The notes under the pieces were generated by a model. It had not been told where the DNA came from. It ran no database searches and saw nothing but the letters and a program-made list of their open reading frames with translations. From Gemmatimonadota bacterium (GTDB taxonomy: Bacteria > Gemmatimonadota > Gemmatimonadetes > Longimicrobiales > Gaopeijiaceae): a stretch of 6,003 bases of DNA. The DNA lies in NCBI GenBank assembly GCA_030618065.1, contig JAUXEE010000143.1, positions 1 to 6,003 on the forward strand, in the 5' to 3' direction. Position 1 is the stretch's first letter, and the number at the start of each line of letters is the position of its first letter. This document shows, in pieces, positions 1-6,003 of this stretch. A program made the translations under genes and the position numbers.

Positions 1-344
1 ATCATCCGGGGCCGGGGAATCTGGGGAGAGAACTTCTCCACCTTGATCCGCACCGCCTCGGCCATGCTCCCGTCGGGATGGGGCCACCACCCGATCTCCA
101 CCACCTCTCCGGCGGCGGAAGAGTGGATGGGAACCGACACGAAGCCGTCGGCCTCGGCGATCTTGTCCCCTCGCTCCACACGGTCCCCCACCTTCACCAG
201 GAGCCGGGCAGGCTTCCCGGCGTGTTGCCGGAGGGGGAGAACGATCTCCTCCGGGAAGGGCATCCGCCGGATAGGAATCCCGCTGGTCTGGTCCTTGTGC
301 TCCGGCGGATGGACGCCGTGACTGAAGGTCAGCTTATCCCACAT
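1..344 (-). CDS. rnfC: RnfC, electron transport complex subunit C (N-terminal part, 3' end outside window)
   Basis: RnfC is the peripheral Rnf subunit predicted to bind FMN and NADH and to pass electrons from the complex to NAD+. The first 114 residues are visible and begin MWDKLTFSHGVHPPEHK. Diagnostic signs are the near-N-terminal FSHGVHPPEHK (RnfC family F-x-G-G-x-HPP), the PIRRMPFPEEIVLPLRQHAG stretch (residues about 25-44), and LVKVGDRVERGDKIAEADGF followed by VSVPIHSSAAGEVVEI. The last two form the biotinyl/lipoyl-like beta fold at the start of RnfC. The FMN/NADH-binding Rossmann part and the 2[4Fe-4S] motifs lie beyond the window edge. The ATG at 344 is chosen because homology begins within a few residues of it. 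It lies 7 bases after the PFOR stop with no convincing Shine-Dalgarno sequence, so translation is probably coupled to PFOR. The remaining rnfD, G, E and A genes may follow, but this cannot be seen. Confidence 0.93.
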   Translation of the reverse strand, partial: MWDKLTFSHGVHPPEHKDQTSGIPIRRMPFPEEIVLPLRQHAGKPARLLVKVGDRVERGDKIAEADGFVSVPIHSSAAGEVVEIGWWPHPDGSMAEAVRIKVEKFSPQIPRPRM

Positions 345-351
345 TCGTCGA

Positions 352-3300
352 TCAGGTGAAGGGCTTGGCCCGTTCGATCCACTTCTCCAGATCCCGCTCT
401 CTGGGATTCAGCGGAGTTCCAGGGTGGATGATCTTCGCGGTACAGCGCTCCGCCGCCTGAACGAGCTCGGCGAAGGTCCCTGCCTTCGGATCCTTGATGT
501 ACGCCTGCTTGTTCTCATTGTAGGCGAACATCCTCTTGTTGAGATTGGTGCACTCGTTACAGGTCGTGCACCGGAGGGTGTCGATGTACGGCTCCAGAAC
601 GAGGTCATCGTCCTCGTCCTCTTCGGCGGCCGGAGCCGCCTCCGCTACCGGAGGAGCCTCTGCCGCCGGGGCCGTGGCTGGAAGGGTGGCGACGCCGCCT
701 CCCGCAGGGGCCGAAACCAGGGCCTCGGCCTCTGGCGTCAACTGAACCGGGGAGAGCCCGGGTGTCGATGCCGCCCGAGCCAGGATATCCCCGACCGTGT
801 CGGCGCCTCCGGAAGAGGACCGGATGAGGCCTTCCGCCAGGCGCCGGGCGATGATTTGGGGATAGGCGGCCTTCAGCTCTGCGATCTTCCCCTCGTACTC
901 GGCCCGGATCGTGGCCGCTTTCTTCTCGAAATCATCTTCCAGCTCATAAGCGATCTGATCTCGAACCGATGGGGCCACCTTGTAACCCGCCAGCTCCCGG
1001 AGCTGATCCCAGTGAAGGAGCCTGTCTTCGGCGAGAATGACCATCTCGATGGCGCAGGCCATACGGTCCAGCTTCCCGTCCCCACCCAACAGATTGATGT
1101 AGGGTGTCTTTCCCTTCCGGTCCTCGAGGCCCAACTGCACGAACTCATGGAAGAGGATCTGGTCGTCGTTCCAATCGTCTCTCTTGATCTTCTTGAATTG
1201 CTTCTTGAAGCGGTTCTCCGTGGCGGCCCAATCGGCGACGGTGAGAGGAAGCTCCAGGGTCTGCTCGGCCCCATCCGCATCCGTGTAGGTCAGCTCGTAG
1301 GTGGGCCAGTCCGCCTCGATTTCCGGGTTTCCGCTCAGGTCCACACACTCGGCCCAGCTCTCACCGGCCGAGGGGTCGTAGACCAGGAAGGGGAAGGCCC
1401 TGGACTCCAGCGCCAGGCGGGCAGCGTGGGGAGAAAGCTCATCGGCCAATCCATGCTCGACCGGACAAGGAGTGTAAATGTTGTAGACCGCCGGCCCCTT
1501 GAAATGGAGGCCCTTGATGATCCCCTCGATCATGTGGGCCGGGGAGGCCTGAGAGGTCTGAAGAACGAAGGCGCCCCGGTGGGCCATGGCGATGAGGGCC
1601 ATCTCCTTCCGGGTCTCTTCCTTCCCGTGGTGAGCCTTGCCGTACGCTGACATGTCCGCGATCTGCCCGGTAAACCCTGAGGTACAGGCTTGGCCACCGG
1701 TGTTGGAGTAGACCTGGGTGTCCAGGACTACCACCCGGATGGGTTTCCCGGAAGCCAGGAGACGGGAGACGTTCTGGAAGCCGATGTCGAGCATGGCTCC
1801 GTCTCCGCCCATGGCCAGGATCGGCGGGCAGAGATCGAACTCCTCGTCGGTGAACTTCTGCCAGTCGAATTCGAGGAAAGCTTCTTCATGTTCGGCTTCG
1901 TCGTACTCGTCGTTGAGGAGGAGATCCGCTTTGCGAACCGACATGAAGTTGTCCCCCATCTTCCTCATGTGCCCCTCGAAGATGCCGATGGCGATGGAGG
2001 GGGCGTCCTGGAAGAGGTGGTTGACCCAGGGGAAGGGGTAGGGGTTGTAGGGGTAGGTGCTTCCCCAGACCGAAGAACATCCGGTGCTGTTGGTCATGGC
2101 CATGTTTGAACGGCCACGACCACCCGGCCCCTCCGTGTACCGCCAGCGGAGCTCCTTCAGCTCCTTCATGGATTTATGGTACCGCTGGATGAGAACTTCC
2201 TTCTCCGGGGCGATGGTCAGATCGGCGTGACCTCCCTCCACCACGGTATCCAGATCCAGGTCGGCATCCGCCGCCAGGAGGGTCCGGATCTTTCCGTCCA
2301 GGCCGCTGATGAGGGCGTCCAGCTTTTTCACGAATGCCTTCACCCGAGGCTGCATGACCCCCTCGATGGTGGAGAGGAGAAGGTGTACGGCCGTCTTTTC
2401 ACCACACCCCATGCACGCGCCGTCACCCCCGGCCATGGTCCGATAGTTCCCCTTCTTGAGAAGAAGAGTCGGAAGGATCCCGATGCCGTGTTCCAGGTCG
2501 GAGATGTTGACATAGCGGTCGTCGGTGTCGGGAAGGCGCTCCCACATGGTCCAGTTCCGCCGGAGCCTATCGACAATCTCTTCGTCCTGCTTGACGGTAA
2601 TGAGAGCGCTCTCCGGGCAGACCTCCACGCAGATGTTGCAGCCCTTGCACGCCTCGGGGTTCACTGTGATGGAGAGGAGCCCGCCGGTCCCCTTTTCCTG
2701 ATTCTCCGGGAGATCGAAGAAGGGCGTCGTCTTGGCCAAGGGGAAGTCGGCGACGACCGAGTAGACGGCGGCGAACTGCTTGTCCACTTCCGCTCTGCGC
2801 TCGGCGTCCCAGCCCAGCTTATCCAGGATGTTCTTGTAAGCCTGGGAGAGAATGTCGGCGAAGGTGTGGAAGGGCACGCCCTTCAGGAGCTTGTGAGCTT
2901 CCTTGGCCACGTTCTTGGAGATGGACATGAACTGGTCCAGCGAGTTCCCGTTCATAGCCGTCAAAATCGCGGCGTCCAGGACTTGCTCCGTCGTGTTCAC
3001 GACCCCGGGGATAGCAGCGTCAGGGCATTGGACCCAGCACTGGCTGCACCCGGTGCACTTTTCGGCGATGAAGTCCGGAACCTCGAAGCGGATGCTGGTC
3101 ATGTCCCGGACCGCGCTGGTGGATGCCGGGATGGCGCTCATGGCTGCGAAGGGGTCGGCGATTCCGTCCTCGCCCGTGGTGGCGCAGAAGGCGCAGACCT
3201 GCTCCCAGAACCGCCCCTGGTTTCCGATCCCCCACTCCTGGTTCTCCGCGTCCAGGAGAGAGGGGATGGCCCCCACTCCGCCCTCGGCCCCGACGGCTTC

Positions 3301-5415
3301 CTTCACCTCGGTGCCCACGGGAACCTCGAACATCTCGTCGTAGCCTCGACGGATGACCCGAACGTTGTCATCCACCACCGCCTGGCCGAGCTTCCCGAAC
3401 TTCTTGTTCATCTGGTCCTGGATCCCCTCGAAGAGCCTCTCTTCGGTGAGGTTCTCCTGCTCCATGAGGCGGGAAGCCTTGAAGAAAGCCCCCATGAAGG
3501 CAGCCCCTTGCATGCGGTACCGAAGGTCCGGGTTTCCGGCTTCTTCGGCGGCGATTTTGAACCCGTCCACGCCGTAGATCTTGATGTTCTTCCGACGGAT
3601 CGTCTCCTGCCCTTCCGCCGGGAAGGAGTCCCAGAGCTCCTCGGGGGTCATCTCACTCTGGATGATGAGGGTCCCTCCGTCCTTCATTCCCGCCAAAGGA
3701 TTGGTGGTCTTGTAGACGTTGGGGTCCGGGGAAAGGACCACGTCCACGAACTGGAGCTCACCGTTGAGCTGGATCTTCCCATGGGCCAGGGTGGCGTAGA
3801 AGCTGGTGGGCTGACCCTTCTTTTCCGAGCCGTACTTGGGATTCGCCTGGATTTCCAGGCCCGCCAGCTCGAAGGCGGTCATGGCCACGTTCTTACCCGT
3901 CGTGATGGCGCCCCATCCACCGATAGAGTGGATCCGTATGGAGATGGCTCCTTCGGGCATCAGGTCCAGGACACCCGCGGACTCCAGAGTCAGGTCGGCC
4001 AGGTGGGGGTAGGCCTCCAGGAGCTGTTCCTGCCAGAGCTGGAGCTTGGGGTACTGGGTCCCCTTCCGTATGAAGTCCAGGCCCAGGTAGAACATCCGCC
4101 GCTTCTTCCCCTCGGGGAGCATGTTGTTCACGGCAGCGATGACGTCCCCGGGCTGGAGGTCCCGGCTTCCCATTCCGAAGGAGCCGAAGTAGAAGTCAGG
4201 GACCTCGTCCGGGCGAAGCTCTGCCAAACCCGGATGGGGAATAGCGGTCCCGGAATCACGGAAGTTCTCCACACCCTGACCCATGGCGGCGCGGATCTCC
4301 CTCAGGATGGGCGGGTCCACGGCCAGGGGCTGATCCAACCGCTCCAGCACCGTGACGCCCTTCTTCCCCTTGAGGAACTTCGTGATGAGGTCCGTGGGGA
4401 AGGGTCGGAACATGGTGAGGTTCAACACGCCAACCTTCAGCCCCTGGGCCCGGAGGTGGTCCGCTACGGCCTCGCAGTTGGGCACTACGGAGCCCTGCCC
4501 CAAAAGGACGTACTCCGCGTCGTCCAGGAGGTATCCGTCGACCCTGGCATACCTGCGGCCGGTAAGCTGGTAGTACTCCTCCATGGCCTGGTCCGTCAGG
4601 TCGGCCACATGGTCACAGTAGAAGGGCCGCTGGGCCGCCACGCCCTGTGCGTACGAATCCTGATTCTGGACCGTTCCGATCATGGCCGGGAAGTCCAGGT
4701 CGTAGATCTCGGGGATCCGCCGGCGCTTCTCACCAAAAACGAGTCTCTGGGCCGGGGTCGGCGACTCGATGATATCTGCCGGGTCACCCAGGTACTCCTT
4801 GATGAGCGCGCGCTCCGGCAATCGGATGGACTCGATGACGTGGGTGGTGAGGAAGCCGTCCTGGGCCACGATGGCCGGGTTCAAGGAAAGCTCCGCCGCA
4901 CGGTGGCCGATGAGGTTCAGATCCGCCACTTCCTGGACGTTCTTTCCGAAAAGCTGGAAGAAACCGGCGTCGTCCACAGCATGGTAGTCGTCATGCCCGG
5001 CATGGATGTTCAGGGCATGCTTCGTCATGGCCCTGGCCCCCACATTCAGCACATAGGTGAGTCGCTTCCCGGCAGCGGCGTAAAGAGACTCGTGCATGTA
5101 GGCGACGCCCTGACCACTGGAGAAGTTCGTCGCCCGGAGGCCCACCATGCTCATTCCGGCCGTCACCGCCGCGGCGGCATGCTCACCCTCGGGCTCGAAG
5201 AAGAGGAGCCTTCGGCCATTGGCGTTGGTATAGCCCGCGGCCACGGCCATGGCCCACCCTTCGCCCATCTGGGTCGAAGGCGTGATGGGATAGGCACCCG
5301 CCGCTTCACTGGCATTGGTCTCACACCAGACGACGGCCTCACTGCCGTCCATGGCTTCGGGTGTTCCCGGATATTTAAAGGACTTCGATCCCTCGTTGCT
5401 CTTCGGGCTGGTCAT
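352..5415 (-). CDS. Extended pyruvate:ferredoxin oxidoreductase (NifJ/PFOR family) with C-terminal ferredoxin-like domain
   Basis: Predicted cytoplasmic enzyme: pyruvate + CoA + oxidised ferredoxin gives acetyl-CoA + CO2 + reduced ferredoxin. It has 1687 residues; typical homodimeric PFORs have about 1170-1230. Domains in order: pyrimidine-binding domain about 15-260, with YPITPS at 42-47 and counterparts of Desulfovibrio africanus Thr31 (Thr45), Glu64 (Glu78) and substrate-binding Arg114 (Arg128); domain II about 264-435; gamma/CoA domain about 490-690 (GGWGAITTGKN at 499-509); 2[4Fe-4S] domain with Cys787/790/793/797 and Cys923/926/929/933; ThDP/pyrophosphate domain with GDG at 1204-1206 and DTQVYSNTGG at 1232-1241. 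Proximal-cluster ligands are Cys1001, 1004, 1113 and 1317. After ENRF (1400-1403) comes an extension: coiled coil about 1488-1530, Ala/Pro/Glu linker about 1534-1604, and single-cluster ferredoxin-like domain 1605-1687. The ATG at 5415 is preferred because the protein aligns from there, a GGAG lies 9 bases upstream, and it couples to the rnfB stop. Pyruvate is the likely, not proven, substrate. The nifJ symbol is withheld because the protein is divergent. Confidence 0.93.
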   Translation of the reverse strand: MTSPKSNEGSKSFKYPGTPEAMDGSEAVVWCETNASEAAGAYPITPSTQMGEGWAMAVAAGYTNANGRRLLFFEPEGEHAAAAVTAGMSMVGLRATNFSSGQGVAYMHESLYAAAGKRLTYVLNVGARAMTKHALNIHAGHDDYHAVDDAGFFQLFGKNVQEVADLNLIGHRAAELSLNPAIVAQDGFLTTHVIESIRLPERALIKEYLGDPADIIESPTPAQRLVFGEKRRRIPEIYDLDFPAMIGTVQNQDSYAQGVAAQRPFYCDHVADLTDQAMEEYYQLTGRRYARVDGYLLDDAEYVLLGQGSVVPNCEAVADHLRAQGLKVGVLNLTMFRPFPTDLITKFLKGKKGVTVLERLDQPLAVDPPILREIRAAMGQGVENFRDSGTAIPHPGLAELRPDEVPDFYFGSFGMGSRDLQPGDVIAAVNNMLPEGKKRRMFYLGLDFIRKGTQYPKLQLWQEQLLEAYPHLADLTLESAGVLDLMPEGAISIRIHSIGGWGAITTGKNVAMTAFELAGLEIQANPKYGSEKKGQPTSFYATLAHGKIQLNGELQFVDVVLSPDPNVYKTTNPLAGMKDGGTLIIQSEMTPEELWDSFPAEGQETIRRKNIKIYGVDGFKIAAEEAGNPDLRYRMQGAAFMGAFFKASRLMEQENLTEERLFEGIQDQMNKKFGKLGQAVVDDNVRVIRRGYDEMFEVPVGTEVKEAVGAEGGVGAIPSLLDAENQEWGIGNQGRFWEQVCAFCATTGEDGIADPFAAMSAIPASTSAVRDMTSIRFEVPDFIAEKCTGCSQCWVQCPDAAIPGVVNTTEQVLDAAILTAMNGNSLDQFMSISKNVAKEAHKLLKGVPFHTFADILSQAYKNILDKLGWDAERRAEVDKQFAAVYSVVADFPLAKTTPFFDLPENQEKGTGGLLSITVNPEACKGCNICVEVCPESALITVKQDEEIVDRLRRNWTMWERLPDTDDRYVNISDLEHGIGILPTLLLKKGNYRTMAGGDGACMGCGEKTAVHLLLSTIEGVMQPRVKAFVKKLDALISGLDGKIRTLLAADADLDLDTVVEGGHADLTIAPEKEVLIQRYHKSMKELKELRWRYTEGPGGRGRSNMAMTNSTGCSSVWGSTYPYNPYPFPWVNHLFQDAPSIAIGIFEGHMRKMGDNFMSVRKADLLLNDEYDEAEHEEAFLEFDWQKFTDEEFDLCPPILAMGGDGAMLDIGFQNVSRLLASGKPIRVVVLDTQVYSNTGGQACTSGFTGQIADMSAYGKAHHGKEETRKEMALIAMAHRGAFVLQTSQASPAHMIEGIIKGLHFKGPAVYNIYTPCPVEHGLADELSPHAARLALESRAFPFLVYDPSAGESWAECVDLSGNPEIEADWPTYELTYTDADGAEQTLELPLTVADWAATENRFKKQFKKIKRDDWNDDQILFHEFVQLGLEDRKGKTPYINLLGGDGKLDRMACAIEMVILAEDRLLHWDQLRELAGYKVAPSVRDQIAYELEDDFEKKAATIRAEYEGKIAELKAAYPQIIARRLAEGLIRSSSGGADTVGDILARAASTPGLSPVQLTPEAEALVSAPAGGGVATLPATAPAAEAPPVAEAAPAAEEDEDDDLVLEPYIDTLRCTTCNECTNLNKRMFAYNENKQAYIKDPKAGTFAELVQAAERCTAKIIHPGTPLNPRERDLEKWIERAKPFT
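355..603 (-). other. C-terminal single-cluster ferredoxin-like domain of the PFOR (residues 1605-1687)
   Basis: This domain has Cys1616-x2-Cys1619-x2-Cys1622, then 35 residues, then Cys1658. Between them FAYNENKQAYIKD resembles the core of monocluster [4Fe-4S] ferredoxins, which have C-x2-C-x2-C, an aromatic Y-x-E/D-x-G-x-A-Y segment and a distant C-P. The residue after Cys1658 is Thr rather than Pro, and a Pro-Gly follows at 1665-1666. Four Cys are enough for one [4Fe-4S] cluster. I infer an electron-carrier domain attached to the enzyme. The Cys pattern is seen directly; cluster binding and redox role are not shown. Confidence 0.7.
604..816 (-). other. Ala/Pro/Glu-rich flexible linker in the PFOR C-terminal extension (residues about 1534-1604)
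   Basis: The segment is dominated by Ala, Pro, Gly, Glu, Ser and Thr, including ATAPAAEAPPVAEAAPAAEE (about 1580-1599), and ends in an unbroken acidic run EEDEDDD at 1598-1604. It resembles the Ala/Pro linkers that carry mobile lipoyl or biotinyl domains in other multi-domain enzymes. It joins the coiled-coil part to the terminal ferredoxin-like domain, so that domain may be mobile. Low complexity is seen; mobility is inferred. Confidence 0.7.
820..954 (-). other. Predicted coiled-coil segment in the PFOR extension (residues about 1488-1532)
   Basis: The segment is rich in Glu, Lys, Arg, Ala and Leu with hydrophobic residues at helix-like spacing (AYELEDDFEKKAATIRAEYE, then KIAELKAAY and ARRLAEGLI). 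It contains no Gly apart from EGK and EGL and has a single Pro. A long amphipathic helix or coiled coil is likely. It could extend the homodimer contact or hold a partner. Smaller PFORs also have a helical stretch after the ENRF-like motif, so part of it may be homologous to their C-terminal domain. Confidence 0.5.
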
Positions 5416-6003
5416 CCTGCTTCGCTCCCTGCGAGTTCGCGTATGGAGGCAAACTGGGCCCCCTCCACCCAGACGATGGCCCCAGTGGGGCAACGGGCGG
5501 TGGCTTCAGGGTTGGCTGTTTCGACTCTGTCGTAGTCGATAACAGCCAGTCCGTTCTTGATCTCGATGAGGCCCGGCGCGGCATCCTGAACGCACAGGGC
5601 GCAAGCCGTGCAGGCGACGGCACAGAGATCCTCTGCGTCGTCCCCGTCCAACAAGTTCTTGCACTGGACGATGAGCTTGTGGTCCAGTGGCATGATGACG
5701 AATAGGTCCAAGGGACAGGCGTCCACGCAGTCCCCACAGGAAGTGCACAGCTCCGGGTCCACCACCGGAAGCCCGAATGGGTCCATGGTGATGGCGTCGA
5801 AGTCACAAGCTACAGCGCAATCCGAAAGACCCACGCATCCCCAGGTGCATCCCTTCCCCCCACCCGTCACCGCCACCGCAGCGGCACAGCTATCCACCCC
5901 GTGGTACAGAGCCTTGGAGCCGGCCACGTTGGTGCCCCCGGCACAGAGGAGGCGGGCCACCAGCTTGTTGGCCTCACCGGCAGCCACACCCAGAACGGCC
6001 GCC
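5412..6003 (-). CDS. rnfB: RnfB, electron transport complex subunit B (C-terminal part, 5' end outside window)
   Basis: RnfB is the polyferredoxin subunit of the membrane-bound Rnf complex and accepts electrons from reduced ferredoxin on the cytoplasmic side. The frame is open to the window edge; the first complete codon is at 6002 and 196 residues are visible (numbered from there). Seen in order: the LLCAGG end of the Fe-S domain (Cys20), Cys39, a C-x3-C-x5-C-x3-C cluster motif (Cys52, 56, 62, 66) followed by FDAI, a C-x2-C-x2-C-x3-CP ferredoxin motif (86, 89, 92, 96), Cys114, Cys127/131/134/137, and a final Cys171-Pro with TGAI. This order is characteristic of RnfB. The last pair of ferredoxin motifs is degenerate: Ala141 stands where a fourth Cys is usual, and the three Cys expected after VIDYD are missing. 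The membrane anchor and first Fe-S ligands lie outside. A GTG at 5987 is an internal Val codon, not a start. The stop overlaps the PFOR start by four bases, and rnfC downstream supports the call. Confidence 0.93.
   Translation of the reverse strand, partial: AAVLGVAAGEANKLVARLLCAGGTNVAGSKALYHGVDSCAAAVAVTGGGKGCTWGCVGLSDCAVACDFDAITMDPFGLPVVDPELCTSCGDCVDACPLDLFVIMPLDHKLIVQCKNLLDGDDAEDLCAVACTACALCVQDAAPGLIEIKNGLAVIDYDRVETANPEATARCPTGAIVWVEGAQFASIRELAGSEAG
5416..5430 (-). promoter_or_regulatory. Shine-Dalgarno site and coupled start of the PFOR gene
   Basis: On the minus strand AGGGAG (5430-5425, containing GGAG) is followed by 9 bases and then ATG at 5415. The site lies inside the last codons of rnfB. 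The start and the rnfB stop share ATGA (5415-5412). This supports the 1687-residue start over the in-frame ATG at 5493 and implies coupled translation of the two proteins. Confidence 0.7.

Noticed and set aside
345..351. Promoter or terminator between PFOR and rnfC
   Set aside because: There are only 7 non-coding bases, with no room for either and no hairpin followed by a T-run nearby.
43..359. Small plus-strand open frames (92 and 93 codons) near the window start
   Set aside because: They lie opposite the well-matched RnfC N-terminal coding sequence and have no recognisable features.
424..1650. A 408-codon open frame on the plus strand
   Set aside because: It is opposite the conserved PFOR C-terminal region, with Arg/Gly-rich low-information sequence and no domain. 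I treat it as a shadow.
2101..3024. Frameshift, assembly join or intein as the cause of the long PFOR insertions
   Set aside because: The frame is continuous, conserved motifs on both sides are in register, base composition does not change, and no intein splice-site motifs (N-terminal Cys/Ser block, C-terminal His-Asn) are apparent.
5413..5493. Upstream in-frame ATG at 5493 as the PFOR start
   Set aside because: The extra 26 residues (MPHWGHRLGGGG and on) overlap the RnfB coding sequence, have no family counterpart, and would bypass the Shine-Dalgarno site and ATGA overlap at 5415.
2176..5535. A 1119-codon open frame on the plus strand
   Set aside because: It lies almost wholly opposite the PFOR gene. 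In GC-rich DNA the strand opposite a real gene often stays open. The product has no recognisable motif and is rich in Gly, Val, His, Leu and Asp as expected from complemented codons, while the minus strand is clearly conserved coding sequence.
5375..5806. Second minus-strand frame of 143 codons in the rnfB region
   Set aside because: It is out of frame with RnfB, Ser/Arg/Pro-rich and without motifs. The overlapping frame carries all the iron-sulfur Cys patterns.

Overview
The window is GC-rich, densely coding DNA (by eye about 60% G+C). All of its genes lie on the minus strand, and it looks like the interior of one operon. It suggests a high-GC bacterium with ferredoxin-based, anaerobic or facultatively anaerobic energy metabolism. 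The sequence does not settle the phylum. Codon choice would fit groups such as Gemmatimonadota, Acidobacteriota or delta-proteobacterial lineages, but this is a weak inference.

Layout in the direction of transcription (high to low coordinates). (1) 6003-5412 is the C-terminal 196 residues of RnfB, the iron-sulfur protein of the Rnf ion-translocating ferredoxin:NAD+ oxidoreductase; its start lies outside the window. (2) 5415-352 encodes a very large single-chain pyruvate:ferredoxin oxidoreductase (PFOR/NifJ family) of 1687 residues. Its start codon overlaps the rnfB stop (ATGA), with a Shine-Dalgarno sequence inside the end of rnfB. (3) After only 7 bases, 344-1 encodes the first 114 residues of RnfC, the Rnf subunit predicted to bind NADH and FMN; its end lies outside the window. 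There is no non-coding stretch longer than 7 bases, and I see no RNA gene, repeat, mobile element, promoter or terminator.

The arrangement suggests a direct functional link. PFOR oxidises a 2-oxoacid (probably pyruvate) with CoA, making acetyl-CoA, CO2 and low-potential electrons. Rnf takes electrons at that potential (normally from ferredoxin, through RnfB), passes them to NAD+ at RnfC and pumps Na+ or H+. Here the PFOR gene sits between the genes for the electron-entry and NAD-reducing subunits.

The PFOR is also about 450 residues longer than the well-studied bacterial enzymes. It keeps the recognisable ThDP, proximal-cluster and 2[4Fe-4S] motifs. It has extra segments between the two ferredoxin-type clusters and inside the proximal-cluster Cys pattern. 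It also has a long C-terminal extension: a predicted coiled coil, an Ala/Pro/Glu-rich linker ending in an acidic run, and a terminal single-cluster ferredoxin-like domain. A tethered ferredoxin serving Rnf directly is the most interesting hypothesis here. It is an inference from gene order and motifs, not something the sequence proves.
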